A stretch of 64,000 nt of DNA from Bosea sp. (in: a-proteobacteria) (lineage in GTDB: Bacteria; Pseudomonadota; Alphaproteobacteria; Rhizobiales; Beijerinckiaceae): contig NZ_JAMLIX010000001.1 in NCBI RefSeq assembly GCF_023953965.1, positions 2,790,501 through 2,854,500 on the forward strand, in the 5' to 3' direction. Within the stretch, counting starts at the first letter, position 1, and each line of letters begins with the position of its first letter. Below, one piece after another: positions 50,691-59,801 of this stretch. Under the pieces are notes generated by a model. That model did not search any database. It worked only from the letters and a program-made list of their open reading frames with translations, and had not been told where the DNA came from. The position numbers were made by a program, and so were the translations under genes.

Positions 50691-52778
50691 ATGACCCTTG
50701 CCGAGACCGCCCATCCCGAAGCGCTGCCGTTGCCGGCCGAAAATCCCTTCGCCGCGCGCTGGCAGACGCCTTTCCGCCTGCCGCCCTTCGCGCAGATCAG
50801 GCCCGAGCATATCCGCCCGGCCTTCGACGCGGCGCTCGCCAAGCACAAGGCCGAGATCGCGGCGATCGTCGCGGATAAGGCCCAGCCCGATTTCGCCAAT
50901 ACGATCGAGGCGCTGGAGCGGGCGGGCCGGGCGCTCAGCCGCATCGGCGGCGTGTTCTACAACCTGACCGGGGCCGACACGAACGAGGCGTTGCAGGCGA
51001 TCGAGCGCGCGATGTCGCCGATCACCGCGCGGCACTGGTCGGCGATCATGATGGACGAGGGGCTGTTCGCCCGCGTCGACGCGGTCAATGCCAGGCGCGA
51101 CGGGCTCAGCCTCGATGCCGAGCAGGCGCGATTGCTGGAGCGCACCCACAAGGGCTTCGTCCGTTCCGGCGCGAAGCTCGCTGCGGATGACAAGCAGCGC
51201 CTCGCCACGATCAATGAACGGTTGGCGGCGCTCGGCACCGCGTTCAGCCAGAACGTGCTGAAGGATGAATCGTCCTACGCCCTCTTCATCGCGGACGAGG
51301 CCGGGCTTGCCGGCCTGCCGGACTTCCTGAGGGCGGCGATGGCGCGCGCGGCGGCCGATCGGGCCAGGCCCGGCCAGCATGCGGTGACGCTGTCGCGCTC
51401 GATCATCGAGCCGTTCCTGACCTTCTCCGAGCGGCGCGACCTGCGCGAGGAAGCCTTCCTCGCCTGGAGCCGGCGCGGCGAGAACGGCGGCGACAGCGAC
51501 AACCGCGCGATCGTCGCCGAGATGGTGGCGCTCCGGGCCGAGAAGGCGAAGCTCCTCGGCTATCCGACCTTCGCCCATTTCAAGCTCGACGACGCCATGG
51601 CGAAGACGCCGGAGCATGTGCGCGACCTGCTCGAGCTGGTCTGGAAGCCGGCCCGCGCGCGGGCGGCGCGCGAGGCGGCCGATCTTTCGGCCCTGGCGGG
51701 GCTTGAGGGCGGGAACGGGCCGATCCGCCCCTGGGACTGGCGCCATTATGCCGAGAAGGTCAGGCAGAAGACCTATGCTTTCGACGAGGCCGCGCTGAAG
51801 CCCTATCTCCCGCTCGACCGCGTGCGGCAGGCGGCCTTCGACGTCGCCGGCAAGCTGTTCGGGCTTGCCTTCACCGAGCGGCCGGAGCTTGCCGGCTACC
51901 ATCCGGAGGTGCGCCTCTTCGAGGTGACGGAGGCCGCAAGCGGGCGTGCCATCGGGCTGTTTCTGGGGGATTACTTCGCCCGGCCCTCGAAGCGCTCGGG
52001 CGCCTGGATGAGCGCCTTTCGCGGCCAGCGCAAGCTCGATGGCGAGGTCAGGCCGATCATCGTCAATGTCTGCAATTTCGCCAAGCCGGCGGAGGGCCAC
52101 CCGGCGCTGCTCTCGCTCGACGAGGCGCGCACGCTGTTCCACGAATTCGGCCACGCGCTGCACGGGCTCATCTCGGACGTGACCTATGGTTCGCTCGCCG
52201 GGACCTCGGTCGCGCGCGACTTCGTCGAATTGCCCTCGCAGCTCTACGAGCACTGGTTCCTGACGCGCGAGGTGATGCGGCAATATTGCCTGCATGCCGA
52301 GACGGGTAAGCCGATCCCCGAGGCGCTGATCGAGAAGATCGAAAAGGCGCAGACCTTCAACCAGGGCTTCGCCACCGTGGAATACACCTCCTCGGCGCTG
52401 GTCGATCTCGCCTTCCATTCGCTCGCGGCGCCGGCCGCGGTCGATCCGCTCGCCTTCGAGGCGGCGGAGCTGAAGCGCATCGGCATGCCGGCCGAGATCA
52501 CCATGCGCCACCGCACGCCGCACTTCACCCATGTCTTCGCCGGCGACGGCTATTCGGCCGGCTATTACAGCTATCTCTGGTCGGAGGTGATGGATGCCGA
52601 CGCCTTCAACGCCTTCACCGAGACGGGCGATGTGTTCTCGGCCGAGGTGGCGGCGAAGCTGAAGCGCTACATCTATGCTGCCGGCGACACGCGCGAGGCG
52701 GCGGAAGCCTACACGCTGTTCCGCGGCCGGCTGCCGACGCCGGATGCGCTTTTGGAGAAGCGGGGGCTGGCGGCGTAG
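50691..52778 (+). CDS. M3 family metallopeptidase (peptidyl-dipeptidase Dcp/oligopeptidase A-like)
   Basis: A cytoplasmic zinc peptidase of 695 aa. Zinc motif LFHEFGHALHG with His484, Glu485 and His488; a further Glu ligand lies downstream. The C-terminal RHRTPHFTHVFAGDGYSAGYYSYLWSEV (in pieces: HFTHVFAGDGYSAGYY) carries the substrate-binding Tyr/His residues of Dcp-type enzymes. The ATG at 50691 was preferred over an in-frame TTG at 50670. Dcp versus oligopeptidase A specificity cannot be settled. Confidence 0.92.
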   Translation: MTLAETAHPEALPLPAENPFAARWQTPFRLPPFAQIRPEHIRPAFDAALAKHKAEIAAIVADKAQPDFANTIEALERAGRALSRIGGVFYNLTGADTNEALQAIERAMSPITARHWSAIMMDEGLFARVDAVNARRDGLSLDAEQARLLERTHKGFVRSGAKLAADDKQRLATINERLAALGTAFSQNVLKDESSYALFIADEAGLAGLPDFLRAAMARAAADRARPGQHAVTLSRSIIEPFLTFSERRDLREEAFLAWSRRGENGGDSDNRAIVAEMVALRAEKAKLLGYPTFAHFKLDDAMAKTPEHVRDLLELVWKPARARAAREAADLSALAGLEGGNGPIRPWDWRHYAEKVRQKTYAFDEAALKPYLPLDRVRQAAFDVAGKLFGLAFTERPELAGYHPEVRLFEVTEAASGRAIGLFLGDYFARPSKRSGAWMSAFRGQRKLDGEVRPIIVNVCNFAKPAEGHPALLSLDEARTLFHEFGHALHGLISDVTYGSLAGTSVARDFVELPSQLYEHWFLTREVMRQYCLHAETGKPIPEALIEKIEKAQTFNQGFATVEYTSSALVDLAFHSLAAPAAVDPLAFEAAELKRIGMPAEITMRHRTPHFTHVFAGDGYSAGYYSYLWSEVMDADAFNAFTETGDVFSAEVAAKLKRYIYAAGDTREAAEAYTLFRGRLPTPDALLEKRGLAA

Positions 52779-52868
52779 GGCTGCGAGGCGCGTCTTGCCC
52801 GAAGCGGTTGGTCGTCGCGCTGTCCCCGCTTTTCTCAGCTCATGCGTTACCAAGCAAAGATGATGTTC

Positions 52869-52897
52869 TAGACATCAGTTAAGATATCTCCTATATT
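52869..52897 (+). promoter_or_regulatory. Promoter of the XRE gene with palindrome in the spacer
   Basis: TAGACA (52869-52874), a 17-nt spacer and TATATT (52892-52897). The spacer contains AGATATCT (52882-52889), a perfect 8-bp palindrome placed where a bound repressor would block RNA polymerase. The stretch is strikingly AT-rich for this genome. Confidence 0.55.
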
Positions 52898-52927
52898 TTC
52901 CCTGAGGTTCAGCATGCGAGTTCATCG

Positions 52928-53179
52928 ATGATAACGGCCGCGCAGATGCGCGCCGCCCGTGCCCTGCTCGGGATCGACCAGCGTGGGCTCGCCGAGATGG
53001 CGGGCGTCTCGCTGCCCACCATCCAGCGGATGGAAAGCAGCGAAGGCAATGTCCGCGGCGTGATCGAATCCCTGACCCGGGTGGTGGAGGCGTTTGACCG
53101 CGCGGGCGTCGAGCTGATCGGCGACAACGCCGTCAGCCGCGGCGGCGGGCGCGGGGTGCGCCTGAAAGCGCCGCCATAG
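52928..53179 (+). CDS. XRE-type HTH regulator
   Basis: An 83-aa DNA-binding protein with a single HTH: ITAAQMRAARALLGIDQRGLAEMAGVS then LPTIQRMES, the typical short alphaproteobacterial helix-turn-helix regulator. A five-codon frame (ATG at 52914, MRVHR) with a better Shine-Dalgarno ends in a TGA that overlaps this gene's ATG, suggesting translational coupling. SulP starts 88 nt downstream; it may be the target, but autoregulation is equally likely. Confidence 0.85.
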   Translation: MITAAQMRAARALLGIDQRGLAEMAGVSLPTIQRMESSEGNVRGVIESLTRVVEAFDRAGVELIGDNAVSRGGGRGVRLKAPP

Positions 53180-53267
53180 ACGAAGACCCGCACAGGTTAA
53201 GAGCGGCGCCGACCGCGATCCGGCCGACGCTCCCGCGTCCCGCGAGGGGGTTGAGGAAAGGATTGTC

Positions 53268-54971
53268 ATGGCCGCCACGAGCCCCGAGCCGAGCTTCGCC
53301 GAGCTCTACACGCCCAAGCTGGTCACGATCATGCGCGAGGGTTACGGCCTCGCCGGCTTCAAGGCCGACGCCATCGCCGGCCTCACCGTCGCGATCGTGG
53401 CGCTGCCGCTGTCCATGGCCATCGCCATCGCCTCCGGGGTCACGCCCGATCGCGGGCTCTACACCTCGATCGTCGGCGGCTTCATCGTCTCGGCGTTCGG
53501 CGGCAGCCGCTTCCAGATCGGCGGGCCGGCCGGGGCCTTCATCGTGCTGGTCGCGGCCTGCGTGGCGCAGCACGGGCTGGAGGGCCTGCTGCTCGCGACC
53601 TTCCTGTCGGGCTTCATGCTGGCGGCGATCGGGCTTCTCAGGCTCGGCACCTTCATCAAATACATCCCCTATCCGGTCACGGTCGGCTTCACCGCCGGCA
53701 TCGCGGTCATCATCTTCTCGAGCCAGATCAAGGACCTGCTGGGCTTGAGCCTTGAGAAGGAGCCGGGGCCGCTGCTGCCGAAGCTCGCCGCGCTCGCCGG
53801 CGCGCTGCCGAGCGTGAGCCCGGCGGCGGTCGCGGTCGCGGCCGTCACCATCGGCGTCATCGTCGCGTTGCGCCGCCTGCGGCCGCATTGGCCCTCGCTG
53901 ATCATCGGCGTGGCGATCGCCACGGTCGGGGCGGCGCTCATGGGCGCGCCGGTCGAGACCATCGGCACGCGCTTCGGCGGCATTCCGCAGACGCTGCCGC
54001 TGCCGCATCTGCCGGAGATCTCCTGGACGAAGATCGTCGCCGTCCTGCCGAACGCGCTCTCCTTCACCCTGCTCGGCTGCATCGAGAGCCTGCTCTCGGC
54101 CGTGGTCGCCGATTCGATGACGGGCCGGCGGCATCGCTCTAATTGCGAGCTGGTGGCGCAGGGGCTGGCGAACATCGCCTCGCCGCTGTTCGGCGGCATC
54201 TGCGTCACCGGCAACATCGCCCGCACCGCCACCAATGTGCGCTCCGGCGCGCGCGGACCGGTCGCCGGCATGCTGCATTCGGTGTTCCTGCTGCTGTTCA
54301 TGCTGGTCGCGGCGCCGCTTGCGGCCTTCATCCCGCTCGCGGCGCTGGCGGGCGTGCTGGCGGTGGTGGCCTGGAACATGGCCGAGAAGCACGAGTTCGC
54401 GACGCTGATCCGCGCCTCGCGGGGCGATGCCGTGGTGCTCCTGGTGACGTTCCTGCTGGTGATCTTCGAGGATCTGACCGTCGGCATCGTCGTCGGCTTT
54501 TCGGTCAGCGCGCTGCTCTTCCTGCACCGCATGGCCGAATCGGTGGCGGTCGAGAACGCCCCGATGGTGGAGGAGGACAGGGCGGACACGGAAAACGGCA
54601 ATGGGCGCAAGCCCTATGATTCAGGGCTCGCGACCGATCCCGACATCATGGTCCTGCGCATTTCGGGCGCCTTTTTCTTCGGCGCCGCCGCCGCGGTCGG
54701 CGCGGCGCTGGACAGGATCGGCGAGAAGCCGAAGACCTATGTCATCGACCTCTCGGCCGTCTCCCTGCTCGATTCGACCGGGGCTGCGACGATCGAAAGC
54801 TTCGTGCGCAACGCCCATCGCAGGGGCGCGACGGTGCGGATCGCCGGCGCGACGCGGCCGGTGCGCCGGACGCTCCTCATGCACGGCGTCGGGCGGCCGA
54901 AGGTGCGCTTCATCGGCACGGTGGGCGAGGCGCTCAGCCCGGATAGCCGAACTTCGCCTTCGTCGCCCTGA
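53268..54971 (+). CDS. SulP family anion transporter with STAS domain
   Basis: A 567-aa inner-membrane transporter for sulfate, bicarbonate or another anion. About 10-12 transmembrane spans, with the SulP start KADAIAGLTVAIVALPLSMAIAIASG, GGSRFQIGGPAGAFIV and GCIESLLSAVVADSMTGRRHRSN. A C-terminal STAS domain (about 455-560, VIDLSAVSLLDSTGAATIE) is present. A GAGGAAAG ribosome-binding site precedes the ATG. The 3' end overlaps the convergent lipoprotein gene by 38 nt. The ion carried cannot be told from sequence. Confidence 0.92.
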   Translation: MAATSPEPSFAELYTPKLVTIMREGYGLAGFKADAIAGLTVAIVALPLSMAIAIASGVTPDRGLYTSIVGGFIVSAFGGSRFQIGGPAGAFIVLVAACVAQHGLEGLLLATFLSGFMLAAIGLLRLGTFIKYIPYPVTVGFTAGIAVIIFSSQIKDLLGLSLEKEPGPLLPKLAALAGALPSVSPAAVAVAAVTIGVIVALRRLRPHWPSLIIGVAIATVGAALMGAPVETIGTRFGGIPQTLPLPHLPEISWTKIVAVLPNALSFTLLGCIESLLSAVVADSMTGRRHRSNCELVAQGLANIASPLFGGICVTGNIARTATNVRSGARGPVAGMLHSVFLLLFMLVAAPLAAFIPLAALAGVLAVVAWNMAEKHEFATLIRASRGDAVVLLVTFLLVIFEDLTVGIVVGFSVSALLFLHRMAESVAVENAPMVEEDRADTENGNGRKPYDSGLATDPDIMVLRISGAFFFGAAAAVGAALDRIGEKPKTYVIDLSAVSLLDSTGAATIESFVRNAHRRGATVRIAGATRPVRRTLLMHGVGRPKVRFIGTVGEALSPDSRTSPSSP

Positions 54972-55278
54972 TCCGGCCGATGGCGCCGGCCTCGTTGCCG
55001 CTGCTGCACAGCGTGCGCGCCTGCGCGATCTCGCCCGAGACCCGGTCGTGCACGCCCTTGGTGGTGTGGCCGGTGGCGACGTCGTTGTCGATCACCGCCT
55101 GGAAGCGCTCGACCTCGCCGGAGCAGCCGCTGCCGGCCGGCATGCGGAAGGTGCTCGGCGTCACGCCGGGCGCCGCCTGCTCCGGCGGCGGGGCGGGCGG
55201 CGGGCCGCCCGACGTGCTCTGGCAGGCGCCGAGCAGGAGGGCGGCCAAGGCCGAAAGGAGGAGCGGGGAGGGACGCAT
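54934..55278 (-). CDS. Small predicted lipoprotein
   Basis: A 114-aa protein with signal peptide and lipobox LLGAC (lipidated Cys19). A Pro/Gly/Ala-rich linker follows, then a C-terminal helical region with two Cys (CSGEVERFQAVIDND ... TLCSSGNEAGA). The family is not recognised beyond a general 'hypothetical lipoprotein' type in Rhizobiales. Convergent with SulP, overlapping it by 38 nt. A family A repeat lies 18 nt upstream of its start. Confidence 0.75.
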   Translation of the reverse strand: MRPSPLLLSALAALLLGACQSTSGGPPPAPPPEQAAPGVTPSTFRMPAGSGCSGEVERFQAVIDNDVATGHTTKGVHDRVSGEIAQARTLCSSGNEAGAIGRIRATKAKFGYPG

Positions 55279-55296
55279 CGGGCTTCAGCTCCGGCT

Positions 55297-55399
55297 GGAG
55301 CATCGGACCGAAAAGTGGAATCCACTTTTCGGAGAAATCCGATGCTAGAACAAGGAGCTGGACCACGCTTGCGTTCGATGGGACGCAACCGTGATCCAG
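55297..55399. repeat. Interspersed palindromic repeat, family A, copy 3
   Basis: The clearest copy: AGCATCGGA (55299-55307) and its complement TCCGATGCT enclose CGAAAAGTGGA / TCCACTTTTCG. The tail AACAAGGAGCTGGACC then matches copy 1. It lies between the lipoprotein and the leuA leader. Confidence 0.8.
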
Positions 55400-55580
55400 A
55401 CGGGCCAAAACCATGACCGATTCCCGCGGCGCGGCATAGCCACAGAGGAGCCGCGACAGATGCTTGCGCTCAGGGCCCTCTTCCGGTTACATCCTGTCCC
55501 GTCGATTTGAGGAACGCCCGTGGTTTCGACCGCCCGCCATGACCCGATGCAGCACCGCGCCGCCGCGCGGAGCGTCGGCA

Positions 55581-55640
55581 TGCGCGCCCGCGCTCCGTTC
55601 TCGCTTCTTCCCGGCCTTCTTCTCCTTAGCCGCCCCTGAG
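55581..55640 (+). CDS. leuA leader peptide (attenuator)
   Basis: A 19-codon frame encoding MRARAPFSLLPGLLLLSRP, ATG at 55581, TGA at 55638-55640, with a GGAG ribosome-binding site 7 nt before the ATG. Six of 19 codons are Leu, four consecutively (55617-55628), just before leuA, whose pathway makes leucine. Overlapping alternative hairpins follow. This is the classic layout of leucine-sensing transcription attenuation. Confidence 0.8.
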
Positions 55641-55718
55641 GGCCGGCCGGGCATGCTGCCTGGGCGCTCAGGGGACTGACGAGAACCGCCGACAGCAAAC
55701 CCAGCGCCCGCCTGTTTT
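55634..55718 (+). terminator. leuA attenuator: competing hairpins
   Basis: CCCCTGAG (55634-55641, covering the leader stop codon) can pair with CTCAGGGG (55668-55675). GGGCGCT (55663-55669) can instead pair with AGCGCCC (55703-55709), which is followed by CGCCTG and TTTT (55715-55718). The two pairings overlap at 55668-55669 and are mutually exclusive. The second, with the T run, is the likely terminator. Confidence 0.6.
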
Positions 55719-55754
55719 AAGATTCCGCGGCGCGCCGACACCGGAAGCAGAACC

Positions 55755-57332
<1,578 letters not shown>

Positions 57333-57372
57333 GCGCGGCGCCTTCAAAATTTCTGCCGCGTACGGGTGGACA

Positions 57373-57400
57373 GGGGGCGGGGCCTTTGCTACACGCCCCC
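57373..57400 (+). terminator. Possible terminator hairpin after leuA
   Basis: GGGGGCG (57373-57379) / CGCCCCC (57394-57400), with no T run after it. It lies between leuA and the tRNA gene. Confidence 0.35.
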
Positions 57401-57448
57401 CTGCCTGACGCGGCCGACGCCGCCCGATGGCGACGCTTCGTGGCGTAT

Positions 57449-57524
<76 letters not shown>

Positions 57525-57583
57525 CGGAAGTTCCCGGGAAATCAAAGGGTTAGACGCGGCGCCCCGGTGCGACGATAGGAACA

Positions 57584-57608
57584 GGGCGCGAACATCGCGC
57601 CCTTTTTT
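57584..57608 (+). terminator. Intrinsic terminator after tRNA-Lys
   Basis: GGGCGCG (57584-57590) / CGCGCCC (57596-57602), a 5-nt loop and six T, 60 nt after the tRNA. It lies on the element side of the presumed attachment site. Confidence 0.7.
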
Positions 57609-57630
57609 GCATTCCCAAATTCCCAAATTC

Positions 57631-57888
57631 CTAAACCGTCCCGAGCCGCTGATTCCGCGTGTGAATTTGGCCGGACTGCTCTCGGCGGAGCTGCGCCATA
57701 AACGCGTAGCCGCAGCGATCGAAATAAGCTTGAGCTCGATCGCGCTCGTCGCTGCCGTTCGATCCGGGCAGGGCGCAGAGGTCGCGGATGAAGCCTTCCA
57801 GGACGTCCTTGGGGCTCACATCCGCGTCCTCGCACAGGAACCGAAATTCCGACGGTAGGTCGATCTTCACTGACTGCTGCTTAGCCAT
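57631..57888 (-). CDS. Conserved small protein of integrative elements (unknown)
   Basis: An 85-aa protein starting MAKQQSVKIDLPSEFRFLC. The pattern SPKDVLEGFIRDLCALPGSNGSDERDRAQAYFDRCGY resembles small proteins I associate with integrase-linked islands in Rhizobiales; the NGSDER and AYFDRCGY elements are the recognisable parts. It might be a ribbon-helix-helix-like DNA-binding protein (strand VKIDLP then helices), but this is not certain. It overlaps the preceding gene by 8 nt and is the last gene before tRNA-Lys. Confidence 0.65.
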   Translation of the reverse strand: MAKQQSVKIDLPSEFRFLCEDADVSPKDVLEGFIRDLCALPGSNGSDERDRAQAYFDRCGYAFMAQLRREQSGQIHTRNQRLGTV

Positions 57889-58102
57889 AGTAGTTCCTCG
57901 GCGGCTTTGGCGTGTGCTTGATCGTCGCGGTGCCGGCAAAGACGTCGTCGATTTCCAGCGTCTCGTGGTCAATCCACCCGAACGGGATTGGCGAACCGTA
58001 TTCCGAGTGCACTACGGAAATCTCGTCCTGCGGCCGATTATCCCAATGCAGGGTGAGCCACGTCTTTCCGGGCGGCGCCGATTTCGTTTGGTCGTCAGCC
58101 AT
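57881..58102 (-). CDS. 73-aa hypothetical protein downstream of integrase
   Basis: A 73-aa acidic protein starting MADDQTKSAPPGKTWLTLHW, with a strand-rich middle (VVHSEYGSPIPFGWIDHETLEIDDV) and a basic Pro-rich end (KHTPKPPRNYYG). I do not recognise it. It overlaps the integrase end by 8 nt and the next gene by 8 nt, so it is translated in a chain with them. This tight coupling supports it as a real gene. Confidence 0.6.
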   Translation of the reverse strand: MADDQTKSAPPGKTWLTLHWDNRPQDEISVVHSEYGSPIPFGWIDHETLEIDDVFAGTATIKHTPKPPRNYYG

Positions 58103-59483
58103 GCCATTCCACCAGCTTTGCGATAGCGTGATCCGCCATCTCGGGGTGACGTGCCAGATAGTGCTTGAGCACGGTCGTGATGCTTTCGAGGCTGTGGCCG
58201 GTGACGGCCGCGATCTCGGGGATGGTGGCGCCGGCGAGCGCGAGCCACGTCACCGACGTGTCGCGCAGGTCCTGGTCGCGAAAGCCGGCCAGGGACGGCA
58301 TCGGCTCGATCAGGTGGGGTAGGGTGCCGGCCTTGACCGCTTCGCCCTTTCTGAGCCCGCGCAGGCCCGGCAGATAGTGCCTGATCGGGCCGACATCCTC
58401 GTCCTTGACCAGCACGACGCGGTCCTCGCCGATCGCGACCAGCCCATGCACGGCGACGTCGCGCATCGCCGCGAACAGGTGGCGGTAGTGATCCGGCTTG
58501 AAGGGCTGGTTGTTCTTCTCGTCGATCACCAGCTCGAGCCGGGCGATCGGCGCCGGCCGGCCGGCCGCGCGCGCCTCGGCTGCGGCCGCATCGAGCGCGG
58601 CCCGTCGGCGTTCCTTGGCCTGGGCAAGGCGGGCGTCGAGAGGCGCGCCTTGCGGGATTGCGACCATCGCGCCGGTCTTGCGCTGGCGGAAGATGCGCCG
58701 TCCGTTGAGCAGGCCCTCGTCGATCAGGTCGATGCGTTCGCTCTGGCGCTGGCCGGTCCAGACGCCGAGCATGATGCTGTCGCCGATATCGGCCCGGCCG
58801 AGTTTGTCTGCCGCCGCGACGAGATGGGCGATCTCCTCGCGCTCGCCGACGCGCAGGCGCGGCGGCGGGGTTTCCATGCCCAGCTCGGCCGCCGGATTGA
58901 CGGCGTGCTTGCAGTAGCCGCGGCGCATGCCGAAGCTGAGTGCCGTCGACAGCGCGCGGATGCAGCCGGTGGACGTGGCGAGGCCGCGCTTGGTGGCGAT
59001 CAGCTCGTAGAGGTTGAACAGGATGACGCGGTCGAGCGCGTCGACGGAGGCGCCCCACAGCTCCGGCGCCTCGGCCTCGATGACGCGGGCTTTCTGCTTG
59101 TAGTCGCGCACGGTCGCCGGGCTCTTCGGCCTGAAGACGTGCTTGCCTTCCTCGACCGCCTTGCCGCGCATCGACGGGTGCTGCCAGAGCAGGTCGAACA
59201 GCTTCTCGACCGTGATCAGCCTCTCGCGCGGGCGCGGCGGCATGCGGCCGGTGCGGGCTTTATGGTTCTGGCGGGCCTCGATCTCGGCCTGTCGCCGCGC
59301 GCTCCACGCGATCGCCTCCTCGACGGAAAGCCAGCGGCCGTCGGGGTGCTTCAGGTCTTCCGCCTTGTAGCCGATGGCGCGAATGTTGGCGCCGGGCGAA
59401 AAGCGCGGCCGTCCGTTCCGCCAGTCGACGAACTTGATCTTGATGATGGCCGTGCCCATCGTGGTGCCGCTGCGCCCCTTCAT
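58095..59483 (-). CDS. Tyrosine-type site-specific integrase
   Basis: The 462-aa integrase of the element. An N-terminal arm-binding and core-binding region (1-205) precedes the catalytic domain. Active-site residues: Arg246 (TGQRQSE), Lys269 (RKTG), Arg407 (QDLRDT), His430 (TGHS) and nucleophile Tyr442 (LKHYL). The usual first His of the HxxR box is Gln404, a change seen in some alphaproteobacterial phage integrases. The ATG at 59483 overlaps the upstream gene's stop (ATGA). It is transcribed toward tRNA-Lys. Confidence 0.93.
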   Translation of the reverse strand: MKGRSGTTMGTAIIKIKFVDWRNGRPRFSPGANIRAIGYKAEDLKHPDGRWLSVEEAIAWSARRQAEIEARQNHKARTGRMPPRPRERLITVEKLFDLLWQHPSMRGKAVEEGKHVFRPKSPATVRDYKQKARVIEAEAPELWGASVDALDRVILFNLYELIATKRGLATSTGCIRALSTALSFGMRRGYCKHAVNPAAELGMETPPPRLRVGEREEIAHLVAAADKLGRADIGDSIMLGVWTGQRQSERIDLIDEGLLNGRRIFRQRKTGAMVAIPQGAPLDARLAQAKERRRAALDAAAAEARAAGRPAPIARLELVIDEKNNQPFKPDHYRHLFAAMRDVAVHGLVAIGEDRVVLVKDEDVGPIRHYLPGLRGLRKGEAVKAGTLPHLIEPMPSLAGFRDQDLRDTSVTWLALAGATIPEIAAVTGHSLESITTVLKHYLARHPEMADHAIAKLVEWHG

Positions 59484-59755
59484 CGCCGTGTCATCGCCTC
59501 CCGCAGCATCGCGTTCTGCGCTGCCACGATCGTCGAGAGATCGGCCGGCGCATCGTCATTGGCCGGCGGGCGCGCGAGGGCCAGGCCCTCGATCCACGCC
59601 TCGACCAGCCGGCGCGACCAGACCAGGCCGAGCCCGCGCAGAGGCGCGGGAAACCCGACCTCCTGATGCAGCCGGCGCCATGTGCGGCGGAAGCCTTCCG
59701 GCTTGCGCTTCACGAGAGCGGCGACCTCTTCGAGCGACATCGTCAAATCTGGCAT
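59480..59755 (-). CDS. Excisionase/AlpA-like small DNA-binding protein
   Basis: A 91-aa protein (from the ATG at 59755; a GTG at 59770 is an alternative) with a winged-helix/MerR-like start: MSLEEVAALVKRKPEGFRR then VGFPAPLRGLGLVWSRRLVEAWIEG. This matches the pattern of AlpA/Xis proteins (helix-turn-helix, 'FP-P...G..-W....VEAWI'). It lies directly before the integrase and overlaps it by 4 nt, so a recombination directionality role is inferred. Confidence 0.7.
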   Translation of the reverse strand: MPDLTMSLEEVAALVKRKPEGFRRTWRRLHQEVGFPAPLRGLGLVWSRRLVEAWIEGLALARPPANDDAPADLSTIVAAQNAMLREAMTRR

Positions 59756-59771
59756 GCGGCGATAATGCACG

Positions 59772-59796
59772 CATGATGGAATTATTCAACACATAT
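59772..59796. promoter_or_regulatory. Candidate repressor operator, integrase side
   Basis: ATGATGGAATTATTCAACA contains the imperfect palindrome TGGAATTATTCA (59776-59787). The same ATGATGGAAT block occurs at 60485-60494 in front of the repressor. It lies between the repressor's 3' end and the Xis start, the expected site of the int operon promoter. Confidence 0.45.
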
Positions 59797-59801
59797 GATG
59801 A

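Noticed and set aside
55460..55510. A second short ORF (MLALRALFRLHPVPSI) with a GAGGAG site, upstream of the leuA leader
   Set aside because: It is less Leu-rich, lies 120 nt before the hairpins and has no stem overlapping its codons, so the ORF at 55581 is the better leader. It could still be translated.
57611..57634. Short tandem ATTCCCAAATTCCCAAATTCC repeats
   Set aside because: Only two to three imperfect 9-nt units with no spacer-repeat structure: not a CRISPR array. They may be integration-edge low-complexity DNA.
58095..59483. Integrase judged inactive because Gln404 replaces the HxxR His
   Set aside because: All other catalytic residues (R246, K269, R407, H430, Y442) are intact and this substitution is known in related integrases.
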